Source of the DNA: Paraburkholderia elongata
GTDB lineage: Bacteria > Pseudomonadota > Gammaproteobacteria > Burkholderiales > Burkholderiaceae
DNA length: 64,000 nt
Direction of reading: 5' to 3'
Assembly: GCF_013177735.1 (NCBI RefSeq)
Contig: NZ_WOEZ01000040.1
Location: 104,463-168,462 of the forward strand
The position numbers were made by a program, and so were the translations under genes. Position 1 is the stretch's first letter. Each line of letters opens with the position of its first letter. Under the pieces are notes generated by a model that saw nothing but the letters and a program-made list of their open reading frames with translations, had not been told where the DNA came from and searched no databases. Shown here piece by piece: positions 45,588-57,760 of this stretch.

Positions 45588-45818
45588 TCAGCGCTTTTCA
45601 GAAGTGGGAGGCGGGACGAGATCGATGCCGCCCGCGGAAAACGGGTGGCAGCGGCAAATACGCCTGGCGGCGAGATAAGTCCCGCGCGCGGCGCCATGAT
45701 ACTGGATTGCTTCGCGCGCGTAATCAGAACAGGAAGGGTAAAAACGGCACCGGTTGCCGAGCATAGGGCTCACAGCAACCTTGTAGAAACGCAGTAAAGC
45801 GATGAGTACCGTTTGCAT
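45588..45818 (-). CDS. yidD: membrane protein insertion efficiency factor YidD
   Basis: A 76-aa protein with the invariant pattern '[28 protein letters not shown]' and a second Cys pair in '[11 protein letters not shown]'. It is a small membrane-associated protein that aids insertion by YidC. It sits between rnpA and yidC, as in most bacteria. Confidence 0.93.
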   Translation of the reverse strand: MQTVLIALLRFYKVAVSPMLGNRCRFYPSCSDYAREAIQYHGAARGTYLAARRICRCHPFSAGGIDLVPPPTSEKR

Positions 45819-45924
45819 GACTGGTGCGGCCTAACGGCGCCGCGCAACGTGGAGTACCGGGTGACGCCCACCCAGCAGGGCCGCCGGAGCGGCCTGAACT
45901 GCAAAGTGGGCGCTCACTTGAGCG

Positions 45925-46344
45925 TCATTCCGTCTTGGGCGCTTCCGCGGGCGGCGCCTCGCGACGGACAATTTCGCGCGCTGCCTTGTCGAGCAGCGCC
46001 TCTATCTCGCTGCGGCACAGCGCCCTCAACGGTGGCGACGAGGCGCTCGGCAAAGCCTTCTTGTCGAAGCGCGTGTGCAAACGCAGCAACACATCCCAAC
46101 CGCCGAATTCCGCGCGACGCAGCCGGAAGGCCTCACGCGCGAGTCGACGTACCAGATTACGCGTGGCCGCGCGCGGCGCATACTTCTTGCCGATCACGAG
46201 ACCTAAGCGAGCGTCATTGCCGGTAGGCCGGCCGTACACCACGAAGTGTGCGGTGCGGCGCCACGGACGCAAACGAAAAACGGATGAAAATTCATCCGTT
46301 TTCAGTAGCCTTGCGGCTTTGGGGAAGGCGGCTTGCGCTCGCAA
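45925..46344 (-). CDS. rnpA: ribonuclease P protein component
   Basis: About 139 aa from TTG 46344. The core '[34 protein letters not shown]' and the RNR motif '[23 protein letters not shown]' identify RnpA, the protein partner of the tRNA 5'-processing ribozyme. The start is unresolved: no ATG exists in the plausible range. In-frame GTG codons at 46407 and 46494 would add 21 or 50 residues, the latter overlapping rpmH by 59 bp. The chosen start keeps close to the family length. Transcribed from the rpmH promoter. Confidence 0.85.
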   Translation of the reverse strand: MRAQAAFPKAARLLKTDEFSSVFRLRPWRRTAHFVVYGRPTGNDARLGLVIGKKYAPRAATRNLVRRLAREAFRLRRAEFGGWDVLLRLHTRFDKKALPSASSPPLRALCRSEIEALLDKAAREIVRREAPPAEAPKTE

Positions 46345-46435
46345 CGGAACCGAGCCCTGTCGCGGCGCCCCTGCCGCTCCCGCTTCACCGCGGGCATCGC
46401 CTGCCACAGACGGAGCGCGCAATCCGCTCGCTACC

Positions 46436-46570
46436 TTAGATGGCGAGGCGCTTGCGGCCCTTCGCGCGACGTGCGTTGATGACCTTGCGGCCACCTGCGG
46501 TCTTCATGCGAACGCGGAAGCCGTGGGTGCGCTTGCGACGGGTAACGGAAGGTTGGTAAGTACGTTTCAT
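46436..46570 (-). CDS. rpmH: 50S ribosomal protein L34
   Basis: A 44-aa basic ribosomal protein: [20 protein letters not shown] at the start and GRKRLAI at the end, matching L34. It has ATG at 46568-46570 and TAA at 46436-46438. It is first in the rpmH-rnpA-yidD-yidC operon, divergent from dnaA, the classic layout next to the chromosomal origin. Confidence 0.96.
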
Positions 46571-46670
46571 GTTGCTCTCACTTGATCGACTGATCGAAAA
46601 TTAACCGCACGATCATCGCTGAAGCGGCAATGGCCGGAGGTTTACAGAATTGGTTTTCGCGGAACCCGCT

Positions 46671-46699
46671 ATTTAAACCGGTTTTCTTTTGGCCGTCAA
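46671..46699 (-). promoter_or_regulatory. rpmH operon promoter
   Basis: On the minus strand TTGACG (46694-46699) and TTAAAT (46671-46676) are separated by 17 bp, about 100 bp upstream of rpmH. Confidence 0.65.
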
Positions 46700-46754
46700 T
46701 AGTTTAGCCTGGTTCGGGCTGGCCCCAAGAAGACTTCGTCGGATGATCGGTCCC

Positions 46755-46763
46755 TGTGGATAA
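46755..46763 (-). promoter_or_regulatory. DnaA box
   Basis: TGTGGATAA, the exact complement of TTATCCACA. It lies about 25 bp before the presumed dnaA -10 element, where DnaA could repress its own gene. Confidence 0.75.
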
Positions 46764-46972
46764 CTCCCTTTCGCCGACGTTTTGGCGGTAGAATCTCGCC
46801 TTACTTCCCAAAAATTCTGCACGCCGCTCCGGCTCGCTTGCCCCGCAAACCCTTGTGGCACAAGCGCCTGGAGCCATTGCGCCTGGTTCGGCCTAGCTGC
46901 TCAGGGCCTTGTTGCGTATGCGCGACAGGGGCAGCGGCGAACCGCCGTGCACACCATAACGACAGCAACTCG

Positions 46973-48601
46973 ATGAACGATTTCTGGCAACACTGTTCCG
47001 CATTGCTGGAGCGTGAGCTTACGCCCCAGCAGTACGTTACGTGGATCAAACCGTTGGCCCCGGTCGCCTTCGACGCCGCTGCGAACACGCTTAGCATCGC
47101 TGCGCCGAACCGCTTCAAGCTCGACTGGGTCAAGAGCCAGTTCTCCGGCCGGATCTCGGATATGGCCCGTGATTTCTGGCACGCGCCGGTCGATGTGCAA
47201 TTTGTGTTGGACCCGAAAGCTGGCATGCGTGCCCCCGCGGCGACGTCGGCGCCGGCTCCGTCGCGACCGTCTGGCGCAATGGGCGCTGGCCATTCGTCTA
47301 GTTCGAACGGCGGCGGTGCCGCGGTGGACGCTGCCGTCGGCGCCGTGCAAGCGTCGCAGGCCGCGCGCGCCAATGGCGCGAACAGCGCGATGGCGACCCT
47401 CAACGCGAATGCACGCGCTGCGGCTGACCACAACGCGAACGCACGCGCGGCCGCCGAAGATGCCGCCGACCTCGATCTCCCTAGCCTCGACGCGAATGAA
47501 GCCGCGGCCGCACGCCGCACGTGGCGTCCGGGCCAAAGCGCGAGCTCGAACGGCAACGGCGAGAACGACTCGATGTACGAGCGTTCGAAGCTCAACCCCG
47601 TGCTGACTTTCGACAACTTCGTGACCGGTAAGGCCAACCAGTTGGCGCGCGCCGCGGCGATTCAGGTCGCGGACAACCCCGGCATCTCGTACAACCCGCT
47701 GTTTCTGTACGGCGGCGTGGGCCTGGGCAAGACCCACCTGATTCACGCGATCGGCAACCAGCTTCTAATGGATAAGGCCGGCGCGCGGATTCGCTACATC
47801 CACGCGGAACAGTACGTGTCCGACGTGGTGAAGGCCTACCAGCGCAAGGCGTTCGACGACTTCAAGCGTTACTACCACTCGCTCGACCTGCTGCTGATCG
47901 ACGATATTCAGTTTTTCTCCGGCAAATCCCGCACGCAAGAGGAATTCTTCTACGCGTTCGAGGCGCTGGTCGCGAACAAGGCGCAGGTGATCATCACCAG
48001 CGACACGTATCCGAAGGAAATCTCCGGTATCGACGACCGCCTGATCTCGCGCTTCGACTCTGGCCTGACGGTGGCGATCGAGCCGCCCGAGCTGGAGATG
48101 CGCGTCGCGATTCTGATGCGCAAGGCGCAATCCGAGTTCGTGAGCCTGAACGAAGACGTCGCGTTCTTCGTCGCCAAGCATCTGCGCTCGAACGTCCGTG
48201 AACTGGAAGGCGCGCTGCGCAAGATCCTCGCGTACTCGAAGTTCCACGGCCGTGAAATCACCATCGAACTGACGAAAGAAGCGCTGAAAGACCTGCTGAC
48301 GGTGCAGAACCGGCAGATTTCGGTGGAAAACATCCAGAAGACGGTGGCTGACTTCTACAGCATCAAGGTCGCGGACATGTATTCGAAGAAGCGTCCGGCG
48401 AACATTGCGCGGCCGCGGCAGATCGCGATGTATCTGGCGAAGGAGCTGACGCAGAAAAGTTTGCCGGAAATCGGCGAGCTGTTTGGCGGGCGTGATCACA
48501 CCACCGTGCTGCACGCGGTGCGCAAGATTGCCGCCGAGCGTGGCACGGACGCGCAACTGAACCACGAACTACACGTGCTGGAGCAAACGCTGAAAGGTTA
48601 A
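46973..48601 (+). CDS. dnaA: chromosomal replication initiator protein DnaA
   Basis: A 542-aa protein. Domain I starts '[28 protein letters not shown]'. Domain II is a long Ala/Asn-rich linker (about residues 85-200). The AAA+ domain has Walker A '[15 protein letters not shown]' and Walker B 'LLLIDDIQF'. Domain IV has the DNA-binding signature '[14 protein letters not shown]'. It opens the origin and recruits the helicase. The ATG at 46973 fits domain I exactly; the longer in-frame extension is discarded. Confidence 0.97.
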   Translation: MNDFWQHCSALLERELTPQQYVTWIKPLAPVAFDAAANTLSIAAPNRFKLDWVKSQFSGRISDMARDFWHAPVDVQFVLDPKAGMRAPAATSAPAPSRPSGAMGAGHSSSSNGGGAAVDAAVGAVQASQAARANGANSAMATLNANARAAADHNANARAAAEDAADLDLPSLDANEAAAARRTWRPGQSASSNGNGENDSMYERSKLNPVLTFDNFVTGKANQLARAAAIQVADNPGISYNPLFLYGGVGLGKTHLIHAIGNQLLMDKAGARIRYIHAEQYVSDVVKAYQRKAFDDFKRYYHSLDLLLIDDIQFFSGKSRTQEEFFYAFEALVANKAQVIITSDTYPKEISGIDDRLISRFDSGLTVAIEPPELEMRVAILMRKAQSEFVSLNEDVAFFVAKHLRSNVRELEGALRKILAYSKFHGREITIELTKEALKDLLTVQNRQISVENIQKTVADFYSIKVADMYSKKRPANIARPRQIAMYLAKELTQKSLPEIGELFGGRDHTTVLHAVRKIAAERGTDAQLNHELHVLEQTLKG

Positions 48602-48602
48602 G

Positions 48603-48630
48603 CAGGTCGGATGGGAAATTCGACCTGTTT
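48603..48630 (+). other. hairpin after dnaA
   Basis: CAGGTCG (48603-48609) pairs with CGACCTG (48621-48627), followed by TTTATTT. It may attenuate read-through into dnaN. The rest of the 48602-48820 gap shows no gene. Confidence 0.45.
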
Positions 48631-48820
48631 ATTTCCAAACTCGCCCCCATTTTAGGGGAGCGGTTCCGTTTTCAGGCACAATACAGGTTTAACCGCCCGG
48701 CGGCCGCGGGCGGAATTCACGCCGTGACAGGCGCTGCGTGGCGCCGGCGGGGAGCCGCGGTTGCGCGCTGTAAGGCTGGCAAGTCAGGCGCGCAGGCCGT
48801 TATATCAACGAAGGAACTCT

Positions 48821-49924
48821 ATGCAACTGGTCAAGACCGAACGCGATAACCTCCTCAGGCCGCTGCAAACCGTGAGCGGCATCGTCGAACGCCGCCATAC
48901 GTTGCCGATCCTCGCCAATTTGCTGATTACCAAGAACGGCCCTGACGTGTCGTTCCTGTCGACCGACCTCGAGTTGCAGATCGCCACGCGTGCCGATTTC
49001 GGCGTGGGCGGCGATTCGGTCGCGACCACGGTGGCAGCAAGAAAGCTCCTCGACATTCTGCGCGCCATGCCCGACGGGCAGGTCACGCTCACGCTGAACG
49101 ACAAGCGTTTGACCGTGCAATCCGGCAAGAGCCGCTTTGCGCTGCAAACGCTGGCGGCCGACGAGTTCCCGACCGTCGCTCAGGCTAAAGACTACGGCGC
49201 GAACCTGGTGGTTCCCCAGAAGACGTTCCGTCAGCTGCTCGGCATGGTCCATTTCTCGATGGCCCAGCAGGACATCCGCTACTACCTGAACGGCATGCTG
49301 CTGGTGGTGGACGGCGACCAGCTGATGGCGGTCGCAACGGACGGCCACCGTCTGGCGTTCTCGTCGATGAAGATCGAAGGCTCGTTCGCGCGTCAGGAAG
49401 TGATCATTCCGCGCAAGACGATTCTGGAATTGCAGCGTCTGCTGGAAGACATCGACGACACGCTGAAGATCGACATCGCGCCGACGCAGGTGAAGTTCAC
49501 GTTCGGCCAGGTCGAACTGGTGTCGAAGCTGGTGGAAGGCAAATTCCCCGACTTCCAGCGCGTGATTCCGAAGTCGCACAAGAATCAGTTCTTGATCGGC
49601 CGTGAAGAACTGCAGCGTTCGCTGCAACGCGCCGCGATTCTGACGTCGGACAAGTTCAAGGGCGTGCGCTGCATCATCGAGCCGGGCCAGTTGAAGATCA
49701 TGTCGACCAACGCCGATCAGGAAGAGGCGCAGGAAGAACTGGAAATCGCGTACGACGGCGACAGCGTCGATATCGGGTTCAACGTCACGTATCTGCTCGA
49801 CGTGCTCGCGAACCTGAAGGTCGACATGTTGCAAGTGAGCCTTGGCGACGCCAGCTCCAGCGCGTTGATCACGATTCCCGAGAACGACGAATTCAAATAC
49901 GTCGTGATGCCGATGCGCATCTAA
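48821..49924 (+). CDS. dnaN: DNA polymerase III beta subunit (sliding clamp)
   Basis: A 367-aa, three-domain clamp. It starts 'MQLVKTERDNLLRPLQTVSGIVERRHTLPILANLLI' and ends in the canonical VMPMRI tail that forms part of the partner-binding pocket. It encircles DNA and tethers polymerase III. AAGGAA precedes the ATG at 48821. It follows dnaA and precedes gyrB. Confidence 0.97.
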   Translation: MQLVKTERDNLLRPLQTVSGIVERRHTLPILANLLITKNGPDVSFLSTDLELQIATRADFGVGGDSVATTVAARKLLDILRAMPDGQVTLTLNDKRLTVQSGKSRFALQTLAADEFPTVAQAKDYGANLVVPQKTFRQLLGMVHFSMAQQDIRYYLNGMLLVVDGDQLMAVATDGHRLAFSSMKIEGSFARQEVIIPRKTILELQRLLEDIDDTLKIDIAPTQVKFTFGQVELVSKLVEGKFPDFQRVIPKSHKNQFLIGREELQRSLQRAAILTSDKFKGVRCIIEPGQLKIMSTNADQEEAQEELEIAYDGDSVDIGFNVTYLLDVLANLKVDMLQVSLGDASSSALITIPENDEFKYVVMPMRI

Positions 49925-49947
49925 CGCGTCCAAAAACCAAGAACACA

Positions 49948-49978
49948 CCAAGGGGCGCAGCGCCCCTTTGGCGTTTTT
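49948..49978 (+). terminator. dnaN terminator
   Basis: Arms CCAAGGGGCG (49948-49957) and CGCCCCTTTGG (49961-49971) around a CAG loop, then GCG and five T. It lies between dnaN and gyrB. Confidence 0.8.
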
Positions 49979-49990
49979 ATGGTGTTTTGA

Positions 49991-52513
<2,523 letters not shown>

Positions 52514-52854
52514 GGCTGTTGTCGGGTGCCGCAGAAAGTGAAAACTGTGCCAAGTAAGTGAAAAAATCGGACAAGTTTTCGTGAGCCTTGGTACTCACCG
52601 CTCAAGACTTTGATCGAGCTGAGTGGCCGCACGCGCGGACGTCAGTTATTGCGACTGGCGGACGGGGCGAAAGGTCAAACAAGAGCGGCGGTCTGTTAAT
52701 TCCTAGCACGACTGTCCCAGTCATCCGTGCCCCACCAAGAAGTAGAAAGGGTTACAAGCGATTCGCTTGTAACCCTTTTAGTTTTCCGGACTCATCTTAA
52801 CCACGATGCACCGGATTTGCTGAACGTTGGGCCTGAGCGGCCTCCTTAGTATGA
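52514..52854. other. junction region between gyrB and the defence island
   Basis: A gap of 341 bp. It has no convincing gene. A short frame around 52590-52690 ('TLIELSGRTRGRQLLRLADG') looks protein-like but has no start, so it may be debris of a mobile gene. A long hairpin lies at 52746-52778. Confidence 0.4.
52746..52782 (+). terminator. strong hairpin, probable terminator
   Basis: A 15-bp perfect stem (AAAGGGTTACAAGCG 52746-52760 with 52764-52778) and an ATT loop, followed by TAGTTTT. It lies about 75 bp from the end of the hsdS remnant. Confidence 0.65.
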
Positions 52855-53904
52855 CTAAGGATAGAATGCGAAACGTCGGTACCCTCGGTTCATGTTCGAT
52901 GTCCCTGTTTCAAGGTTGATGCTGTTTTCTGAACACCTTGATTCAGACCGTCGCAGCGCGAAGTTTCGCGTTGCGATCGCAGCGAAGGTATTGAAGGTCA
53001 TGGATTGGATCGATGCCGATGAAAAATCCGTTACATAGACGTGAGAAGGCTGCAGGGCGCGCACGCCTTCGAATGAACAGATCGGAACGCTATGTCCCAT
53101 CGTGGTTGCCTTACTCGCAGCAATTTGCCGGAAGCTCGCAAGATGATGTTTCGTCCAAAAGTAGTAAAACCATTTCGGAAAGTCGCGAGACGTAACCTTG
53201 AACAAATGCTGATTCAATGCGCCCTTTCCACCGCACCAGATAGCAACCTCCAGACTGCCAGACCACGAAAACAGTACATCGCCATCACCAACGATGTATT
53301 CAGGTTTCAGGTTTCGTCCGGCCCGATCGGCGCCATACGTGTCGCCTTTGCGCAGCTGCGCGATTTTGATGACGGGCAGCCAGCTATCTTCTTCGGGTGG
53401 AAACTTCTGCAAGGCTAATCCGCTAAGATAGTCCGCCACTGCATCAAGCGAGCTAATGCTCCAGCCCCTCGGTATTGCCCCCAGTTCCGACTGTTCAAAC
53501 TTTCCCGGGAACAGCCCCGCCGTCTCAGCATCGAGTCCCTCCGGCTCCCGTCCTTCCAACTTCGCCCGCACCGGGTCGAAATCGACGAACCACGACTTGA
53601 ACAGCGCTTGCGCGATAGCTTCCAAGGTGGCGTTGGTTTCTCGGAGGACGGCGGATGCGGTCGTCAAGAGCGCCGAGTATCGCTGCATTAGACTTCTGAA
53701 TCGCCATGGGGGGTATCACCACCCGTAGAGATCTCTGTGCAGTGATTGGCACTTGATTCCTAGTGGTTTGGCTCATCACCGCTTTCAACTGGTTTTGGAA
53801 ATCTGAGCCCCTGAAATACGCCGCCAAGTAGCGTGGAAGTAATTTCGATTCGTCGAGGCGGAAATAGGTCAGCGAAGTTCCTATCAACAGTCGTCCGCTA
53901 AAGG
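52855..53904 (-). pseudogene. hsdS: type I restriction specificity subunit HsdS, C-terminal remnant
   Basis: Two frames together make most of an HsdS. The first ('GTSLTYFRLDESKLLPRYLAAYFRG' to 'NAAILGALDDRI', about 53904-53640) is target-recognition domain 1 plus the start of the conserved helix. It then shifts frame into 'RETNATLEAIAQALFKSWFVDFDPVRAKLEG' and domain 2. The join requires a frameshift near 53640, and the normal C-terminal helical repeat is missing. The upstream part of domain 1 lies beyond the IS110 element at 55529-55703. No hsdM or hsdR is in the window. Confidence 0.85.
53896..53904. repeat. direct repeat at left edge of the IS110 insertion
   Basis: CGCTAAAGG occurs here and at 55520-55528. 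Removing 53905-55528 restores a continuous HsdS reading ('GRVAIVP-PFSGRL-LIGTSLTYF'). Confidence 0.7.
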
Positions 53905-54010
53905 CATTCGGTTACCGTGAAAGCTGGCTGGCGCGGGCGCAAGCGTTTTCCGCTCGCGTTGCCGCGAGTTTAAGAATGTCGCCAGGCCCGACCCCTCGTT
54001 GTGGCGATCG

Positions 54011-54979
54011 TTACGTGGCAGCAGACGTCGATGCGTTATCGGGCCATTGGCCTATGACTTTCAGTTGTTTGATCCAGCGCGGCGCGTTTTTCTTCGCACT
54101 GATGGCCTCATAGTCAATCTGCGGGTCGTGATAGGCAACTTTGCGGGTCAGGAGCAGGAAGATCAACCGTATCATCTTGTGAGCCAGGGCGATGATCGCT
54201 TTTTTGTGTGTCTTGCGCACCATCAGACTTTTGTATTTGGACGCCAGCGAACTCCTGGTCTTCCATGCCGAGTTGGCGCATTCACACATGATGTAGCGGA
54301 TGACCGAACTGCCTTTTCCGATTCGGCCCGATTTGCGTTTGCCAGCGGATTGGTTGTTGGCGGGGCAAAGTGCCGCCCAGGCCGCGATACGGTCTGCATT
54401 ACCAAAGCGCGTCATGTCGTCACCAATTTCGATCAGAATCAGGGCGCTCGCAATCTGGTCGATGCCAGGTATGGTTTGGAGCAGGCGATGCGCCCATTGG
54501 TAGGGGGCCATGGCGGCAAGGATATAGGTATCGAGTTTGGCCAGGCTACGCTCGAGTATTTCGATGTGCTCATGAATGTGTTCGAGAATGTACCGGTGCC
54601 GCGCGCTCAGATCGCCATCGAGTGCGGCTTGCAGGTCCTCGCGTCTGAGTTTGAGTCTGCCGCGTGCCATATCGAGCAGCGCGGCGATCGATTTGCCCTC
54701 TATCAGGCCGGTGACCATCGCGCGTGCCGACAAGCCGTTGATGTCACTGACGACGCCGCCAAGTTTGATTCCGCCATCGTCGAGGATTTTGTGTAGCCGG
54801 TTAATTTCACTGGCGCGCATGGCAGCAAGCTTGCGCCGGTAGCGGGACAGCAGGCGCAGTTCGCGCAAATCCTGAGGTGGGATGAAGCTGCCGCGCACCA
54901 ACCCGAAGCGCGCCAGCACGGCCAGCCACTGCGAATCGTTCATGTCCGTTTTTCTGCCCGGTACATGTTTGACGAAATG
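54011..54979 (-). pseudogene. IS110 transposase, C-terminal part
   Basis: About 322 residues beginning 'HFVKHVPGRKTDMNDSQWLAVL', which carries the last two acidic residues of the DEDD site. It continues through a coiled segment to the Tnp20 domain ('LLQTIPGIDQIASALILIEIGDD', 'AALCPANNQSAGKRKSGRIGKGSS') with the presumed catalytic Ser. The frame stays open upstream to 55267, but that part is antisense to the leader and is not homologous. It cannot make an active enzyme alone. Confidence 0.85.
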
Positions 54980-55248
54980 ATGATTCAGATCGGCATCGCC
55001 CCCAAGCATGAAAGCTCCGCAAGGCAGAGAATCAGCGATGGTGCACAGGACACCAAAGACCGCAATCTCAATGGTGGCCCGACCCCGTGTATAACCAGGC
55101 CTACCCGAACTGGCCCGCACCCCCAACAGTTGCGCGGCTTGTCGCCGCAGCACGAACGGTAAAGAGACCCAGGCTGATTGAGTCTGAGGCGTTTTCCAGT
55201 TCATCGATGCCCTGTGCGCCACCTTTATTTTAGCCATAGGAGAGTGAC
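54980..55248 (+). other. IS110 5' non-coding leader, candidate bridge-RNA region
   Basis: The 269 bp upstream of the IS110 N-terminal fragment. In IS110-group elements the long 5' non-coding end encodes the bridge (seek) RNA that guides target choice. Whether a guide RNA exists here is inference from position. Confidence 0.35.
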
Positions 55249-55519
55249 ATGGAAGGACTGTCTCCACTCTACCGACGCGTTGCCGGCATCGATGTCCATA
55301 AGATGCTGCACGTTGTCACCGCCGTCATTGAACATCCTGACGGCACCATCGAACAGCAAAGCCGTCAATTCGGCGGTTTCAAACGCGATTGCCATGCCCT
55401 GACGAGCTGGCTTCTTGATCTGAATGTCGAACTGGTCGTCATGGAAAGCACGGGCATCTACTGGAAAAGCATCTATGCCCATCTCGAGCGCGCCGGCATC
55501 CAGGCCTGGGTCGTCAATG
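55249..55519 (+). pseudogene. IS110 transposase, N-terminal part
   Basis: 90 residues: 'RVAGIDVHKMLHVVTAVIEHP' with the first Asp and 'VVMESTGIYWKSIYAHLERAG' with the Glu of the DEDD site. It has an intact ribosome site (AGGAGA, 5 bp before ATG). It stops being homologous at 'AWVVNA', exactly where hsdS sequence resumes. Confidence 0.85.
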
Positions 55520-57380
55520 CGCTAAAGGGCGGCACTATTGCCACACGTCCGATAGTTGCATTGTGAGAAAGAAGAACATCACCTGGTTGCACAAAGCCCA
55601 GACGAAGCTTGTCGGCTTTATCGTCTGCCAAACGCGGAGCTCCATCAATGTCGATCTTTCCGTCGCAGAGCAGCTTTGCCGTAAGGAATGGGACGCCGTG
55701 GGAGGCCTCGGTTTCAGCGTCCGCAAAGCAGACGTAACAGCCCTTCATGCCGCGAGAGAGCAGGACGCGATATGTGTTCTTGACCAACCGTGTAAAGTCG
55801 TCCTTCGACTTTTTCACAGTCGTGTCGTGCGACTTTGTTTTATCTCCGACCCACGCGTCTTGAGATGGATCGAAGCGCAGGTCCTGTCCGAAGATGATCC
55901 CGGCGTAGTCGAACTCAAAACCTTGGGCGGTATACACGCATCCGACCTGGTTAATCCCGTTCGGGTGATACGCCCAAAGCGACGATTTCGGAATGCCTGC
56001 AGCAAGCCGCCCCGAATCGGGCCTTGCGTTCCACGGACGGCTGAAGTTTCCGAGCACGACGTCGGCCTGAAGCGTACCGTCCTTGTTAGGATCGGACCAA
56101 GGCCAACAGAAGCCGGCCGCCAGCCGCCCAGTCGCGCCCGCTTGCACCTTATCCTTGATCGCGTTCTCCAACGCTTCCGGAGACTGAAAAATCCGGAAAT
56201 CGAAAGCGTCGTGATCGTTCCATTCGAAGCGCGGACGGTCATCGATGCCCAACATCGTGTTTATCCAGCGAACAAACGCATCTGAGCAGTTGCAGCGGAA
56301 CTGTGTCTCGAGTTCAGATTCGTACACCGCACACTTGTGCTTGTCCGCGTACTCCCGAATGTAGGCGACGGAGCCGATTTCCCCCGGGCGTACGACCTGA
56401 TGATCGTCAATGCAAAATACCGAAACACGTGCGGCCGCGATCAATTCCTCCAGTTGCTTCAGACCAGATTTCTTGTTCGCCGGCGTGAAGCGGTTTCTGC
56501 TCACGTCTCGGATACGATGTGCTTCGTCAGTGACCAGTACGTCGACCGAATCAGCCTGCGCGCCTACGTAACCGTTCGTGTACGTAAACAGCTCCTGACC
56601 TCGTGAACCAATTATCTTCCGCAGCGTTTCGGTGAACGCTTTGGCGCCGGTCACATAGTGCGTCGAGTAGTGACTTGATAACAAACTCGCTACGAGGTTG
56701 ACCGCCAGCACAGACTTGCCGGTGCCTGGGCCGCCTTTGATGATGATGATGATGATCTGCTTCTGACGCTCATGCACCCCGCGACGCGCAGCGGTCATCA
56801 CGGCGTCGAATGCCACCTGCTGCTCGTCAAGCAGCGTGTACTCCGGGTCGTTCCTGATCACGGACGCCACATAGTCCATCAGCTTCTTGCTAGGGCGATA
56901 GCGATTTTCTTCCATGCGACGCAGCACTTCCAGACCGTCGCCGCCTCCAACCCGCTCCACCAGAAACTTGACGAACTCGTCTATGTCGTCGGCGCTGAAC
57001 GTCGGTGCCATCTCCAGCAACGTCGAGAATTTAGGCGCCCGGAGCGGATCAGCTGGGTGCGAATGGTAGTTGTGTAAATAGGCGCAAGCAGCGACTTCAA
57101 TCGGAGTCTCGTCCGCGTAGCAAGCCTCATGATTGTCCCGAAGATAGGACGCGTATCGTGCTACCTGAGCAGAGGGATGCAGTACGTCGCGCACGCAACC
57201 ATTGATGATGAACGTTGAGACTTCGTTGTTCCCCGCCGACTCCTCGCATGTCTGCCATTGCTTCAGCTCGATCGCTACGGTCGTGGGCGTTCCATCTTTC
57301 GCGAAGCCACATAGCAAGCAGTCGATACGCTTCGAGTTCGTCGGCAGTTGAAATTCCAGCATGACGCCCTGGTTGGTCAA
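55473..57380 (-). pseudogene. chimera: 5'-truncated DUF2075 helicase fused to an HsdS fragment
   Basis: 635 codons. Residues 1-555 are a DUF2075 (Schlafen-like P-loop) protein: N-terminal nuclease-like 'KRIDCLLCG...VAIELKQWQ', Walker A 'KGGPGTGKSVLAVN', Walker B 'VDVLVTDEAHRIRD', and the closing 'KNTYRVLLSRGMKGCYV'. Relatives have about 60 more N-terminal residues; here the frame runs into the upstream mazG gene with only a TTG start. Residues from about 560 ('GVPFLTAKLLCDGKIDIDGAPR...GDVLLSHNATIGRVAIVP', 55703-55529) are HsdS recognition domain 1. The last 15 codons are read from IS110 DNA. Probably non-functional. Confidence 0.75.
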
Positions 57381-57403
57381 CCCGGCGCGCGAAAGTTTGA
57401 TTC

Positions 57404-57760
57404 TTAGTCCTGGTAATCGGAGTACTTGCGCGAATCTCCCCGGACTTTTTCGGCGGGATATTTCGTCCGATTGACATCCATTTTTTCCAAACAGGCTTGA
57501 TAGAGGTCGACATCAAGCTTGTCTGCAAGGCGGACGAGGTATAGCAATACGTCCGCCATTTCGTGACGAATGGCGACTTGCTTGCCGTCGTCCAGTTCGC
57601 TCTTATCTCCCGAGGTCAGCCACTGAAACGGCTCCAGTAGCTCACTTGCCTCGACGCTTAAAGCCGTCGCGAGATTCTTTGGCGTGTGAAACTTGTCCCA
57701 GTCCCGCTCATCCGCGAACTGGCGAACAAGGTCGCGCAAGCTAGCAAGGTCACTTTGCAT
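57404..57760 (-). CDS. MazG-like nucleotide pyrophosphohydrolase
   Basis: A 118-aa all-alpha NTP pyrophosphohydrolase of the dCTPase/RS21-C6 type. The metal-binding pattern is ExxE plus ExxxD: 'SVEASELLEPFQW' and 'HEMADVLLYLVRLADKLDVDL'. It ends in the usual 'KYPAEKVRGDSRKYSDY'. Such enzymes hydrolyse nucleotides and are often paired with DUF2075 helicases inside restriction islands; the paired gene follows 23 bp later. This gene appears intact while its partners are broken. Confidence 0.88.
   Translation of the reverse strand: MQSDLASLRDLVRQFADERDWDKFHTPKNLATALSVEASELLEPFQWLTSGDKSELDDGKQVAIRHEMADVLLYLVRLADKLDVDLYQACLEKMDVNRTKYPAEKVRGDSRKYSDYQD

Larger units (their letters stand above)
46571..46972. 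other. rpmH-dnaA intergenic region, possible origin/DnaA regulatory region
   Basis: A gap of 402 bp containing one perfect DnaA box (46755-46763), an AT-rich stretch at about 46595-46710, the rpmH promoter and a probable dnaA -10 (TAGAAT 46789-46794). Only one perfect box is seen, so this may be a control region with the full origin elsewhere nearby. Confidence 0.45.
53905..55519. mobile_element. IS110-family element with inverted 5' half, inserted in hsdS
   Basis: About 1615 bp between copies of CGCTAAAGG. It contains the C-terminal three quarters of a DEDD transposase on the minus strand (54011-54979) and the N-terminal quarter, with its ribosome site, on the plus strand (55249-55519). A 269-bp leader (54980-55248) lies between them. 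Inverting 54980-55519 would join the parts into one ~412-aa transposase, the normal IS110 size. Confidence 0.8.
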
